Shown: positions 52,259 to 61,799 of the stretch, one piece after another
Numbering within the stretch: the first letter of the stretch is position 1
Layout: the number at the start of each line of letters is the position of its first letter
NCBI GenBank assembly: GCA_051954695.1
Contig: JBQCHL010000007.1
Coordinates: 1 to 64,000, forward strand
DNA: 64,000 bases
Source: Terrimonas_A sp051954695
Lineage (GTDB): Bacteria; Bacteroidota; Bacteroidia; Chitinophagales; Chitinophagaceae
Direction of reading: 5' to 3'
Notes under the pieces: model-generated
What the model was told of the DNA's origin: nothing
Databases searched by the model: none
Seen by the model: the letters and a program-made list of their open reading frames with translations, nothing else
Made by a program: the position numbers and the translations under genes

Positions 52259-53173
52259 TTAATTCCTGAATAAACCGATCACTTTGGATAGTTTGTCCTT
52301 CAGCTCTGTTCTGGGCACGATAAAGTCCAGGAATCCATGTTCCAGTAGGAATTCACTGCGCTGGAATCCTTCCGGCAGGTCTTTCTTGATGGTTTCCTTG
52401 ATCACGCGGGGGCCGGCAAAACCGATCAGGGCGCCGGGTTCTGCGATATTGAGGTCGCCCAGCATCCCGAAAGAAGCGGATATCCCCCCGAAAGTGGGGT
52501 CAGTAAGCAGGGAAATATAGGGGAGGCCTGCATCGCTCAACTGAGAGAGCTTGCCGCTGGTTTTAGCTAATTGCATCAGGGAAAAAGCACTTTCCATCAT
52601 CCGGGCGCCACCGCTCTTGCTGATCACCATATAAGGCATTTTATGGGCAATACAGTGGTCTACGGCACGGGAGAATTTTTCTCCCATCACGCTGCCAAGA
52701 GAGCCGCCAATGAATTCGAAATCCATACAGGCGATCACGATATCCTGGCCGCCAACCTTGCCAACGGCAACACGCATAGAGTCTTTCAGGTCTGATTTGC
52801 TCCAGATCTCTTCCAGCCTTTTCTTGTAAGGTTTCAGGTCAGTAAATCCGAGGTAGTCCTTTGAGCGGATATTATCAAACAGTTCCGTAAAAGAAGCGTT
52901 GTCAAACAATATATCGTAGTATTCGCTGCTGTTGATCCGGTGGTGGTAACTGCACTTGGGGCAAACAAATAAGTGTTCCCGCAGTTCCGTCATTGTGCAG
53001 ATATAGTTACATTCGGGGCATTTGGTCCATAAGCCTTCCGGTGTTTCTTTCTTCTCAGAGGTCTTTGTATTAATCCCTTTTTTTATCCGTTTGAACCAGC
53101 TGCTCTTGGTTTCTTCTGTCTTTCCATCCTCACCAGCCAGGTTTGCATCAAAATCTTCGAATTGCTTCGCCAT
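52259..53173 (-). CDS. accD: Acetyl-CoA carboxylase carboxyltransferase subunit beta
   Basis: A 304-residue protein. A C4 zinc finger (Cys52, 55, 71 and 74) binds DNA/RNA and the complex; the carboxyltransferase core has VVSKSGGARMMESAFSL-type motif and LPYISLLTDPTFGGISASFGMLGD. With AccA it transfers carboxyl from carboxybiotin to acetyl-CoA, feeding fatty acid synthesis. It is preceded by a -7 box TATATTTG 20 bp upstream of the ATG and ends before a strong terminator. Confidence 0.96.
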   Translation of the reverse strand: MAKQFEDFDANLAGEDGKTEETKSSWFKRIKKGINTKTSEKKETPEGLWTKCPECNYICTMTELREHLFVCPKCSYHHRINSSEYYDILFDNASFTELFDNIRSKDYLGFTDLKPYKKRLEEIWSKSDLKDSMRVAVGKVGGQDIVIACMDFEFIGGSLGSVMGEKFSRAVDHCIAHKMPYMVISKSGGARMMESAFSLMQLAKTSGKLSQLSDAGLPYISLLTDPTFGGISASFGMLGDLNIAEPGALIGFAGPRVIKETIKKDLPEGFQRSEFLLEHGFLDFIVPRTELKDKLSKVIGLFRN

Positions 53174-53193
53174 AACCTAAGTTTGTTAGGGTA

Positions 53194-53201
53194 CAAATAT
53201 A
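53194..53201 (-). promoter_or_regulatory. Candidate -7 box of accD
   Basis: Minus strand TATATTTG fully matches TAnnTTTG and lies 20 bp before the accD ATG. Confidence 0.5.
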
Positions 53202-53226
53202 GAGAAGTTTGAGTTTATGCCTAAAT

Positions 53227-53260
53227 TGAAGGCCGATGTTCGATCGAGCATCGGCCTTCA
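53227..53260 (-). terminator. Hairpin between the TlpA-type gene and accD
   Basis: A 34-nt near-perfect palindrome, TGAAGGCCGATG arms with one wobble pair near the centre, 9 bp after the TlpA-type stop (53269). A short T run follows on the minus strand; it is a plausible terminator. Confidence 0.65.
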
Positions 53261-53268
53261 GTTTATAC

Positions 53269-55194
53269 TTAAAATGCTTTTTTCGATGGACTGCCTGCGA
53301 TTTCAATCATTGCAGTCAGTTCCTGCATCAGTTTATCATCGCTTCCATCAAAGCCTACAGCTTTGAAACGGATCTTGCCTTCTTTATCGATCACGAATTT
53401 GGTGGGGATTCCATCTACTTTGAACTGGCTAACCACTTTGTCTTCGTTATCCATTAACACATCAAAAGTGTACTTGCTTTTCGTAATAAACTCCTGTGCA
53501 TTCTTCTGCTTCTCCTCAACCTGCTCCCAGGTGTCGACAAATACGAATTTGACATTAGGATCATCTTTGTATTTGGTCACAACTTTCTGCATACCGGGGA
53601 AAGAAGCTTTGCAGGGACCGCACCACGTGGCCCAGAAATCAACGATCACAACTTTTCCTTTAAGGTCTTTGATATCGATCTTATTGCCTTCAAGATTGTA
53701 TAAGGCAAAAGAAGGCGCTGCTTCATCAAGCATGGATTTTTGCAGATGCTCCATCATTTTGAGATAAGCTTCTTTCTGCAGGCCTGAGAGATATGCATCG
53801 AACCCTTCTGTTGTTTTCTTTTGTTTTTTATACACTTTCTCCAGGATGCCGGTAATAGCCGAAGTGGATTTGCCATCTTTTACAAATTGCTCCAACTGCG
53901 CTTTGTATGTTTTTTCCGGTAACACTTTTTCTGCGAGAAGGCTGTATGTAGCATTTTCATCAGCACTTTTTCCTTCGTTGATCACGATTGCAGCATCTTT
54001 AGCATAAGGAAGGCCTTTTTTATACTTTCCAAGTTTATACATGATCATGGCATAGGTGTCTGCATACATGGCATAAGTTCCCTTCCGGTTGTTTTCCCAT
54101 TGCTTTTGGGTCATATAATCAGGCTTGGGGCTTGTGGGAGTTTTCCATTCTGCTTTAGCCCTTTCTACAGCAAAGCGGGAGAGCTCTTCAGCAAACACCA
54201 GGTTGCTGTCGGTTTCCTGTATGTTCCAGGCCGTATTGTTATACAAAGAAGCAAGCCTGGAAGAATCTACAAGTGTTGCAGTCGGTAATACTTTTTTGAA
54301 ACCATCCCAATCCTTCGCATTCAAATAGGCATTCAATACACTTGCCTGGTAAGAAGGCAATGCAGATTTTACCGCCTTCCAGGCAGAATCGGTCTCCGCT
54401 TTCTTAGCTATTTCCTGTAGCAGTTCCTGCTTTTTGGCGGGTGTCCGTTCACTGAAAAATTTATTCTGCAGGTCAGCTATCATCCATTTCCCGGCAGGAT
54501 ATTTTTCTTTTTTCAGGTCGCTGACGAGCTTGGCTTGTTGAGGAAGTTTGGCGGCGTTGTATAAGCTTTCAATGTAAGTGTACTCTTCTTCGGTTTGCAG
54601 ACCTGCTTTCAGGGTTGCTTCAATTTCTTTCTGCATTAATGTATTGCCTTCAGCAGGTTTTTCTGCATTCAGCAAACGCAGGTAGGAGGCCATATAGTTC
54701 TTCTTACTGGCAGGAAATAAGGCAAATTCTTCCTTATAGCTTTCAAGGGCTTTTCCATTGTCTCTATCGCCACCTGTTTCTGTAATATAATACTGGTGGT
54801 ACAATGCTTTCAGCGCATTGCTGGTCTTCTTTACACTGTCGCCATTATACAGGAAAGTCCAGTATCCCTTGTTGAAGTTATTGTCAAACTTCTTGTCTGC
54901 CGAAAAAGAGAAATAAAGAAAAAGGCCTTCATTGCCTGTTTGAACAGTGCCCTTGAATTTTCCATAACTGCGGGCCAGTTTGATATCAATGGCTTTCTGA
55001 CTGCCTTCGCCCATCTGGTAAGCAACAGCTTCCACCATTGCAGTCGTATTCGCAAGATCGCCTGCCGGCTCATAGGTGATCGTTATCAGGTCACCAGGCT
55101 GAGGCTTTTCAGGACTGATCGTAAAATTGGTTTGTGCGCAAAGATTGATCGTTACGCAACATAACAATAGCAGTAAAAGGTTTTGATGCTTCAT
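53269..55194 (-). CDS. TlpA-type thioredoxin domain protein
   Basis: A 641-residue exported protein (signal peptide about 1-21). A large helical/tetratricopeptide-like part covers about residues 120-480; the C-terminal 140 residues are a TlpA/ResA-type domain with VDFWATWCGPCK (Cys525, Cys528) and VDGIPTKFVIDKEGK (cis-Pro). It probably works in the periplasm in thiol-disulfide exchange. This layout is common in Bacteroidota surface-polymer or nutrient-related proteins, but the substrate is not known. Confidence 0.87.
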   Translation of the reverse strand: MKHQNLLLLLLCCVTINLCAQTNFTISPEKPQPGDLITITYEPAGDLANTTAMVEAVAYQMGEGSQKAIDIKLARSYGKFKGTVQTGNEGLFLYFSFSADKKFDNNFNKGYWTFLYNGDSVKKTSNALKALYHQYYITETGGDRDNGKALESYKEEFALFPASKKNYMASYLRLLNAEKPAEGNTLMQKEIEATLKAGLQTEEEYTYIESLYNAAKLPQQAKLVSDLKKEKYPAGKWMIADLQNKFFSERTPAKKQELLQEIAKKAETDSAWKAVKSALPSYQASVLNAYLNAKDWDGFKKVLPTATLVDSSRLASLYNNTAWNIQETDSNLVFAEELSRFAVERAKAEWKTPTSPKPDYMTQKQWENNRKGTYAMYADTYAMIMYKLGKYKKGLPYAKDAAIVINEGKSADENATYSLLAEKVLPEKTYKAQLEQFVKDGKSTSAITGILEKVYKKQKKTTEGFDAYLSGLQKEAYLKMMEHLQKSMLDEAAPSFALYNLEGNKIDIKDLKGKVVIVDFWATWCGPCKASFPGMQKVVTKYKDDPNVKFVFVDTWEQVEEKQKNAQEFITKSKYTFDVLMDNEDKVVSQFKVDGIPTKFVIDKEGKIRFKAVGFDGSDDKLMQELTAMIEIAGSPSKKAF

Positions 55195-55259
55195 AGTCGT
55201 TCTTTAAGGATTATAAAAAAAACAAACAATGACCGGGGAGTGTTACCCGAAGTTATAGC

Positions 55260-57713
55260 TTACTTTTTTAAAGTATTCTCAAAAAGTTTGAAAATTCTTT
55301 TGTACTCGTCCGTCCAACTGCTGGGTTCTACAAAGCCATGGTCTTCCATGGGGTAGGAAGCCAGTTCCCAATTGTCCTTACCCAGTTCTATAAGACGTTG
55401 TATCAGTTTCACAGCATCCTGGTAATGCACATTCACATCCACCATGCCATGGCAGATAAGCAGGTTGCCTTTCAGACCATCTGCAAAATAATAGGGTGAG
55501 CTTTTACGATAAGCGATGCTGTCAGTATAAGGCTCATTCAGTATATTGGAGGTATAGCCATGATTATAGTTGGCCCAATCTGTAACAGGGCGCAGTGCTG
55601 CTCCGGAAGCAAATACATTGGGTTCGGTGAACAGGCCCATCAGCGTAATAAAGCCGCCATAAGAGCCTCCGTACAGGCCTACATTCTTGGGGTTCACACC
55701 AAAATTTTTGACCAGGTATTGAATAGCGTCCACATGATCTGTCAGGTCTTTGCCTCCCATATGACGGTAGATACCTGTTCTCCAATCGCGTCCATAACCT
55801 GCACTGCCACGATAATCGATGTCCATCACATAATAGCCGTTATCAGTAAGCAGGTTATTGAACATATACTCTCTGAAATAACTACTCCACCATTTATGCG
55901 CATTTTGCAGGTAGCCTGCGCCGTGTACAAATAATACCGCGGGTTTGGAAGGAGCGGGATTGGCCGGTTTATAGAGACGTGCATACACTGTAGCACCATC
56001 CCGGGCAGTAAATGTGATCACTTCAGGTTCGCGCCAGTTATATGTTTTGAATTCTGCACTTTGGGCTTTATCAGTGATCTGCTCAATGCGGCCGCCTGCT
56101 TTATTTTCCTGCAGGTAGAGTTCCCAGGGTTTGTTGATATAAGAGTAAAGTATGGCCAGGTATTTTTCATCAGGTGAAATGGTTACCTGGTTGGAACCGG
56201 TCATGTTAGTAAGCCGTTCCTGCTTACCTGTAGCAATAGTCAAACGGTAAAACTGCTGCTCACCGGGATGCACTTCATTGGTGCTGATATAAAACGATTT
56301 TTTATCTCTTGAAAGGCGGGCTTGCTGCACTTCATATTTTCCCGCTGTCAGGGCTTTCTTTTCACTTGTTGTTACATTGATTGTATACAAGTGTGAATAG
56401 CCGGTAGCTTCTGACTGGAAATAGAAAGTCTGATCATCTATCCAGCCTGTGCCGCCAAAACCGATGCCGGGTCCGCCGATCCAGGCTTCATCCCTCTGGC
56501 GGTCGAGCAGTTTCAGTTTGCCAGTAGCAGTATCCATCAGCATCAGCCATCTGTCCTTATTATCATCAGAACGGAGATCGAGTACGGCATATTTACCAGC
56601 AGGCGACCAGAAAGGACCGGTGATGCTTACAGCACGTGCTGCTGCTTTTTTAGTCCGCTCTTCCAGTTGTTTTGGATAATCCTTTACATAATCGGGCAGA
56701 TCTTTGATACCAGGAATGGAATCGGTTTTTACCGCCCATACTGTATCCTTGTCCCTGTCATATACAAAAAACTCAGAAGTTCCCTGTGCAGCGCCCACTT
56801 TTGAACGGCCGGGTATATCTGTTGTAAATCCGGATTCGGTCACAAAGCTGGGAACAATGGTATTCTTGGCATTCGTGGCAGCTTTAAAAAGACGGTAGGT
56901 AACAAACCGTCCATCGGGGCTTACACCGAGTCCCTGCATCGCTTTATCTGCGATCGGAATGCTTTTTATTTCTTTTGGCCTGGGAAGTGTTTTGGTATAC
57001 GCTTCTCCTTTTTCCCTTTTTTCTTTTCTTGATTTCAATACTTCAAAATAACGGAGCTGATCATTCTTCAGCCAGTCTTCCTGGAGATTCGCATCAACTT
57101 TTGGAGTAGCAGGTGTTGCTCCGCCGGTTGTGGGAGGACCGCCTCTTCTCTGACCTCCGCCAGCACCAAATGGCGTTGCAGCCGCAGAAGCAGGAGCTGA
57201 TTCACCGGAACGGATATTGGTAAGTTGCATGGTTTCACCCCCAGCAATATCCCATGCATATAAATTCATGCTCCGGGTATATACTATTTTACTGTCTCCA
57301 AAAGAGAACTGTACGTTGGATTCTATTTCCGTTGTTTGAGTAATACGTTTTGTTTTGCCGGTTTTGAGATCGGTATAAAACACATCTCCATCCTTTCCGT
57401 ATACATAAGCCGTACGGGCCTGGTTGTACACAAAGGTGCCTGTACTGCGCAGGTCCTGTGTTTGGGCCACAGATGCTTTACTTGGCTTTTTATCTTTCAG
57501 GGAGATATAATAAAGTGAATCGGCAAGACCATTGTCAGGGTTCCAACTGAAATAAAGATATTGGCCATCACCTGTCCATTGCACACCGGAAGGGGAGGTA
57601 CCCATCCATTTCGGGTCGCGCATGATCTTGTCAACGGTAAGTGGCGAAAGTTGGGCCTGGGAAATGGCCTGCATAGAAATAAAAAGAAGAAAAGCTGTAA
57701 GCAGTTTTGGCAT
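55260..57713 (-). CDS. S9-family prolyl oligopeptidase (DPP IV-like)
   Basis: An 817-residue exported enzyme (signal peptide about 1-20, ending ISQAQ). The N-terminal part (about 25-540) is a beta propeller; residues 85-300 carry a low-complexity Gly/Pro/Ala insert between blades. The peptidase part has GLYGGSYGGF (nucleophile Ser), HGMVDVNVHYQDAV (Asp) and MEDHGF (His). It probably cleaves X-Pro dipeptides in the periplasm. It starts 28 bp downstream of the bestrophin-like gene's start region on the same strand. Confidence 0.93.
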   Translation of the reverse strand: MPKLLTAFLLFISMQAISQAQLSPLTVDKIMRDPKWMGTSPSGVQWTGDGQYLYFSWNPDNGLADSLYYISLKDKKPSKASVAQTQDLRSTGTFVYNQARTAYVYGKDGDVFYTDLKTGKTKRITQTTEIESNVQFSFGDSKIVYTRSMNLYAWDIAGGETMQLTNIRSGESAPASAAATPFGAGGGQRRGGPPTTGGATPATPKVDANLQEDWLKNDQLRYFEVLKSRKEKREKGEAYTKTLPRPKEIKSIPIADKAMQGLGVSPDGRFVTYRLFKAATNAKNTIVPSFVTESGFTTDIPGRSKVGAAQGTSEFFVYDRDKDTVWAVKTDSIPGIKDLPDYVKDYPKQLEERTKKAAARAVSITGPFWSPAGKYAVLDLRSDDNKDRWLMLMDTATGKLKLLDRQRDEAWIGGPGIGFGGTGWIDDQTFYFQSEATGYSHLYTINVTTSEKKALTAGKYEVQQARLSRDKKSFYISTNEVHPGEQQFYRLTIATGKQERLTNMTGSNQVTISPDEKYLAILYSYINKPWELYLQENKAGGRIEQITDKAQSAEFKTYNWREPEVITFTARDGATVYARLYKPANPAPSKPAVLFVHGAGYLQNAHKWWSSYFREYMFNNLLTDNGYYVMDIDYRGSAGYGRDWRTGIYRHMGGKDLTDHVDAIQYLVKNFGVNPKNVGLYGGSYGGFITLMGLFTEPNVFASGAALRPVTDWANYNHGYTSNILNEPYTDSIAYRKSSPYYFADGLKGNLLICHGMVDVNVHYQDAVKLIQRLIELGKDNWELASYPMEDHGFVEPSSWTDEYKRIFKLFENTLKK

Positions 57714-57731
57714 GATGAAGGGATTTAGGGT

Positions 57732-58622
57732 CTAAATATAAATGAGGTCGTTGACATTTCTATGGATATTCTGGGCAATCATATCTGTAGGCACATCATT
57801 CGCATCTCCTCCAAAGGGATCCTCTATCTCCTCAGCGATCAGTTCAAGGCTGGCCAGCACATAAAAAATAAAGGCCACTACCGGTATCACATAAAACCCG
57901 AGTTGGAACACATATCCGAAAGGGAGGGTCATGATATAGATAAAGATGAATTTCTTGATAAACACGCTATAGGAAAAAGGAATGGGTGTGTTCTTGATCC
58001 GCTCACAGGCACCGCAGATATCGGTAAAAGACTGCAGCTCGGTGTTAAGGAAAATGAGCTGCTCCCCGCTGATCTTCCCCTGCTGATGCAATTGTTGTAT
58101 ATGCTGGAATATCAGGCTGGCTACCTGGTTGGGAATATGCTTTTCCCGGTCAATCTTATTGAAGATATGTTTATGCTCATCGTCCTCAAACAGCTCGATC
58201 CTGGTCTGTTCCTTATGCAGGTGGTTATGCAAAGCATAAGCATAGGCAGGAATGATCTTGCGGAAAAATGAGCGCTGGGATTTTTCTTCAGCAGGCAGGA
58301 TCACGTTCAGCTTAAGCGCCAGGTTCCGGCTGTTGTTGACCAGGCTGCCCCAGAGTTTGCGTCCTTCCCACCAGCGGTCATAGGCCGTATTGGTCCGGAA
58401 CACCAGGAGCATGGAGATTGCAAAGCCCAGTAGGCTGTGCATAACAGGTATGTTCTTTACATAGCTTTTATCAGAAAGCCTCCAGTATTCCAGTTCCAGG
58501 TACGCAACAAGCCCGGCATAAACGCAGATGCCCAGGATCAGCGGGGCCAGTTGGCGGACAGTGTCAGCTTTATGGACACGGAAAATAAAAGTGAACCATT
58601 CTTTGGGGTTATAAGAGATCAT
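57732..58622 (-). CDS. Bestrophin-like anion channel
   Basis: About 296 residues. The start at 58622 (MISYNPKEWFTFIFRVHKADT) gives the family N-terminus; a longer frame to 58685 adds a hydrophobic piece without family support. Four hydrophobic helices with LLVFRTNTAYDRWWEGRKLWGSLVNNSR between them are the bestrophin signature. The C-terminal DPFGGDANDVPTD is conserved. Bacterial members are pentameric, cation or anion channels in the inner membrane. It ends 18 bp before the DPP IV-like gene's start on the same strand. Confidence 0.9.
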   Translation of the reverse strand: MISYNPKEWFTFIFRVHKADTVRQLAPLILGICVYAGLVAYLELEYWRLSDKSYVKNIPVMHSLLGFAISMLLVFRTNTAYDRWWEGRKLWGSLVNNSRNLALKLNVILPAEEKSQRSFFRKIIPAYAYALHNHLHKEQTRIELFEDDEHKHIFNKIDREKHIPNQVASLIFQHIQQLHQQGKISGEQLIFLNTELQSFTDICGACERIKNTPIPFSYSVFIKKFIFIYIMTLPFGYVFQLGFYVIPVVAFIFYVLASLELIAEEIEDPFGGDANDVPTDMIAQNIHRNVNDLIYI

Positions 58623-58667
58623 ATAATGATTTGTATCTAAAAATAAATATTCGATGATAATCGCACT

Positions 58668-58715
58668 AAAAAAACCGGTAAACATGGCTGAATAAATCCA
58701 GCTATGCTTACCGGT
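58668..58715 (-). terminator. Rho-independent terminator of the aldolase gene
   Basis: A 17-bp imperfect stem (58674-58690 with 58699-58715) around an 8-nt loop, followed on the minus strand by a T run (58668-58673). It lies 37 bp past the aldolase stop at 58753. Confidence 0.85.
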
Positions 58716-58752
58716 ACTATCATTAAGGGTTTTAAATCTTTCTGTTTTCTGG

Positions 58753-59823
58753 TTATGCGTTGCGGTTGATGCAATTCAGATCTCCAAATGCTTCTTCAAG
58801 GCGTTTGATAAAGCTCTCTTCACCTTTGCGCAGCCATACACGGGGATCATAATGCTTTTTGTTTGGCTTGTCCTCACCTTCGGGGTTACCCAGTTGTCCC
58901 TGCAGATAGCCTTCATTCTTTTTATAATTGTTCAGCACACCTTCCCAGAAAGCCCATTGCAGGTCGGTATCAATATTCATTTTGATAGCTCCATAGCTGA
59001 TCGCTTCGCGGATCTGGTGCTGTGGTGAGCCGCTGCCTCCATGGAATACGAAGTAGACAGGTTTGGGATCAGCGGTTTTGAATTCCTTCTGAACATATAC
59101 CTGGCTATTGTGCAGTATTTCCGGGCGGAGCTCCACATTACCGGGTTTGTATACACCATGCACATTACCAAAAGCTGCTGCTACGGTGAACATGTTGCTT
59201 ACTTTGCTGAGCTCTTTATAAGCATAGGCAACATCGGCTGGTTGTGTGTACAGCTTGCTGTTCTCCACATCGCTGTTGTCCACTCCATCTTCTTCACCAC
59301 CGGTAACACCCAGTTCGATCTCGATGCTCATGCCCAGCGGGGCAAGGCGTTTGAAATATTCAACTGATGTATGAATGTTCTCTTCGATCGGCTCTTCGCT
59401 CAGATCGAGCATATGAGAGCTGAAAAGAGGTTGTCCTTTCTCTTTATAGAATTGCTCACCGGCATCAAGCAGGCCGCTTATCCAGGGGAGCCATTTTTTA
59501 GCAGCATGATCAGTATGCAACACCACAGGCACGCCATAATATTTTGCGACATTATGGATATGAAGAGCACCGGAGACACCGCCGGAAATATTACCCTGCA
59601 GCTTATCATTTGGCATTCCTTTACCGGCAATGAATTGCGCACCACCATTGGAGAACTGAATGATAACAGGTGAATTTACCTTAGCGGCTGTTTCAAGTGT
59701 GGCATTGATCGTATTGGTCCCAATTGTATTTACTGCTGGTAAAGCGAATTGGTTTTCTTTTGCGTCATTGTAGAGTGCTTCCAGTTCTTTACCAAACAGC
59801 ACCCCGGCTTTGTACTTGCTCAT
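58753..59823 (-). CDS. fbaA: Class II fructose-bisphosphate aldolase
   Basis: A 356-residue enzyme. HTDHAAKKW (His103, Asp105, His106) supplies the zinc and base residues; FSNGGAQF and VFHGGSGS are the other conserved blocks, the latter with a zinc ligand. It cleaves fructose-1,6-bisphosphate in glycolysis. It is followed by a strong terminator and preceded by a hairpin that ends the kinase-like gene upstream. Confidence 0.95.
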   Translation of the reverse strand: MSKYKAGVLFGKELEALYNDAKENQFALPAVNTIGTNTINATLETAAKVNSPVIIQFSNGGAQFIAGKGMPNDKLQGNISGGVSGALHIHNVAKYYGVPVVLHTDHAAKKWLPWISGLLDAGEQFYKEKGQPLFSSHMLDLSEEPIEENIHTSVEYFKRLAPLGMSIEIELGVTGGEEDGVDNSDVENSKLYTQPADVAYAYKELSKVSNMFTVAAAFGNVHGVYKPGNVELRPEILHNSQVYVQKEFKTADPKPVYFVFHGGSGSPQHQIREAISYGAIKMNIDTDLQWAFWEGVLNNYKKNEGYLQGQLGNPEGEDKPNKKHYDPRVWLRKGEESFIKRLEEAFGDLNCINRNA

Positions 59824-59874
59824 TGTGGATCTTCTTTAATTGATTATTAATGGATCATAGTGGCGCAATCGTTC

Positions 59875-59917
59875 AAAAGAGGCGCTAATATAATCTATTT
59901 CTGTATTTGCCTCTTTT
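59875..59917 (-). terminator. Hairpin between the kinase-like and aldolase genes
   Basis: AAAAGAGGC (59875-59883) pairs with GCCTCTTTT (59909-59917) with a 25-nt loop; TTTT ends the stem on the minus strand. It lies 14 bp past the stop at 59932. Confidence 0.55.
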
Positions 59918-59931
59918 TTTATATCTCCGGA

Positions 59932-61002
59932 TCAATCCATGCTTTTTCCCAGGTTTCTCTGTACCAGCATCAGGTTTTTTTGCAGGGTTTGCTTTAAATG
60001 GCGTTTTACCACCTGGCCCATGGATTGGCAGCGGTTGAAAGCAGTAGTGTTCAGGTGTTCATTCAATCCGTTTTTCAACTCAGAGATCTTGGCTTGTGTG
60101 GATATCTCATCGGTCGACATAATATCCAGCAATTCCTTGATCCTGTAACGTGATGATGCAAGGCGGAAAGTGATCAATGTTCTTTCTTCAGCCTGGTATT
60201 GAGCCATGGATTCCTTATTCAAATGAGAAAGACATAAATCCACATACGAATTATTCTCTTTGAAGAACTGTGGCAGGTAAAAATTCTTCCGGCCTTCATA
60301 ACTCTGCTGATCAAAATCAATTGCCCTGATTCGGTATTGATAATCTTCTATATCCGGCGTAACGTCTACTACAAAGTTATAACTTCTCATATCCCCCAGC
60401 AACCTGACGAAACAACGTTCATTGAATTTTACAAATTCTTTTGCGAGCCTGATCCTGTTTGTGCCCGGATCATTCAGCATCTGCTGGATAAAAAGATCAC
60501 CGGGAATGCCTGGTATATGTTCTTCTACAAGGGTTTCCCTGTCTGTAAAAAAAGTCATCCGGTTGGGAGAAAGTATATGCTCCAGTTCCAATCCATAAAT
60601 CCTTGAAGCATCAGCAATTTTTATATAATAATGATCATAGTTATCATTATACTTGTTTACTATCCTGATACGGAATGGATGTGAATTGCCAAACGTACAA
60701 TAATCCACACGTGCTACATCAAGGTGGCTGGTAAAACTGAAATCACCTTCAGTTTTAAGAATGGCATAGATCTTTACCAGGCCTTCTCTTATAAAATCCC
60801 ATTCCCGTTTATCATAAATTGTTTTTTCCCAGAGTGTATCATTCCCTTTCTTGTCTTTAATGGGCACAGAAAAAGTGTAGTTCAACAGATCAGTATAAGA
60901 AACCGGCAATTTCACTTCCCTTCCGTGGTGCCGCAGGTAGGAGCGGAGTTCACGGCTCACAGGGTACATGGGCTTTTTGCGGGAAGGTTTGTTTGTGCTC
61001 AT
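59932..61002 (-). CDS. Unknown protein with kinase-like motif order
   Basis: A 356-residue cytosolic protein with no signal peptide. I recognise no named family, but the motif order is kinase-like: a strand with Lys128 (YYIKIADASR) then Glu139 or Glu141 in the next helix, a hinge-like VEEHIPGIPGDLF (159-171), GDMRSYNFVVD (203-213) in the place of a catalytic loop with Asp and Asn, and IRAIDFDQQ (225-233) in the place of the metal-binding DFD. The C-terminal third (about 265-350) is helical. It lies 14 bp after a metal-receptor gene on the same strand, probably in one transcript. Function is not assigned. Confidence 0.65.
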   Translation of the reverse strand: MSTNKPSRKKPMYPVSRELRSYLRHHGREVKLPVSYTDLLNYTFSVPIKDKKGNDTLWEKTIYDKREWDFIREGLVKIYAILKTEGDFSFTSHLDVARVDYCTFGNSHPFRIRIVNKYNDNYDHYYIKIADASRIYGLELEHILSPNRMTFFTDRETLVEEHIPGIPGDLFIQQMLNDPGTNRIRLAKEFVKFNERCFVRLLGDMRSYNFVVDVTPDIEDYQYRIRAIDFDQQSYEGRKNFYLPQFFKENNSYVDLCLSHLNKESMAQYQAEERTLITFRLASSRYRIKELLDIMSTDEISTQAKISELKNGLNEHLNTTAFNRCQSMGQVVKRHLKQTLQKNLMLVQRNLGKSMD

Positions 61003-61016
61003 AATGGAAAGATAAT

Positions 61017-61799
61017 TTAATTAGATGATGCCAGCGACTTGAAGTAAGCCGGTGCATACATCAGCCTGCTTCCATACCAACTGAACATTTCACCATCGAC
61101 AAGGATGATCTTCGTATTCGGAAGAAGGGGTTGCAACTCATCTATATGTTTCTGGCCAAAGGGGTAGGGCTCTGAGGAAAGAAAAAGGTATTCACAGGCG
61201 GATGCCTGCAGGTCCTTAACAGTAATTACGGGATAACGGCGGCTGTTTGCAAAAGCATTTTCATAACCGGCCCTGTCCAGCATGGAATGAATAAACGTAT
61301 CGTTGCCCACAGTCATGTAAGGAGACTTCCAGATCAGGTAAGCAGCTTTCGGTTTATGGGCAGGAACAGGCAATGAGGCAAAACCGGCTTTTATCTGTGC
61401 AATGATGCGGGCTGCAGCGGCCGACTTCCAGGTGATGCTGCCTATTTCCCGGATCATGTCATAAGCACCTTCCAGGGTATGCATATCGCTGGTCCAGACA
61501 GGAAAATGGGCCGCCAGTTCTTCCACCTGTTCTTTTACATTTTCTTCTTTATTGGCGAGGATAAGATCAGGCTGCAACTGATGGATCAGTTCCATATTCA
61601 ACAGCTTGGTGCCACCGATCCTTTTTTTGGTACGGAACCATTCGTCTGGATGTATACAGAATTTGGTAATGCCGATCACTTCTTCCTGCAAGCCGAGGTC
61701 GGCCAGCAATTCGGTTTGAGAGGGAACAAGAGAGATGATACGTTGGGGTGGGGACAATAAAAAAACAGTCCTCCCTGTTTGATCAGCAAAAGCAGTCAT
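61017..61799 (-). CDS. BtuF-like helical-backbone metal receptor protein
   Basis: A 260-residue protein of the periplasmic-binding type III fold: RIISLVPSQTELLADLGLQEEVIG at the start, QLHQLQPDLILANKEEN-like helix in the middle (residues about 85-105), and a C-terminal SWYGSRLMY. This matches Peripla_BP_2/cobalamin-binding-like proteins. It lacks a signal peptide and lipobox, so it is unlikely to be an ordinary binding protein of an ABC importer and no transporter genes are adjacent. It precedes the kinase-like gene by 14 bp. Confidence 0.85.
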   Translation of the reverse strand: MTAFADQTGRTVFLLSPPQRIISLVPSQTELLADLGLQEEVIGITKFCIHPDEWFRTKKRIGGTKLLNMELIHQLQPDLILANKEENVKEQVEELAAHFPVWTSDMHTLEGAYDMIREIGSITWKSAAAARIIAQIKAGFASLPVPAHKPKAAYLIWKSPYMTVGNDTFIHSMLDRAGYENAFANSRRYPVITVKDLQASACEYLFLSSEPYPFGQKHIDELQPLLPNTKIILVDGEMFSWYGSRLMYAPAYFKSLASSN

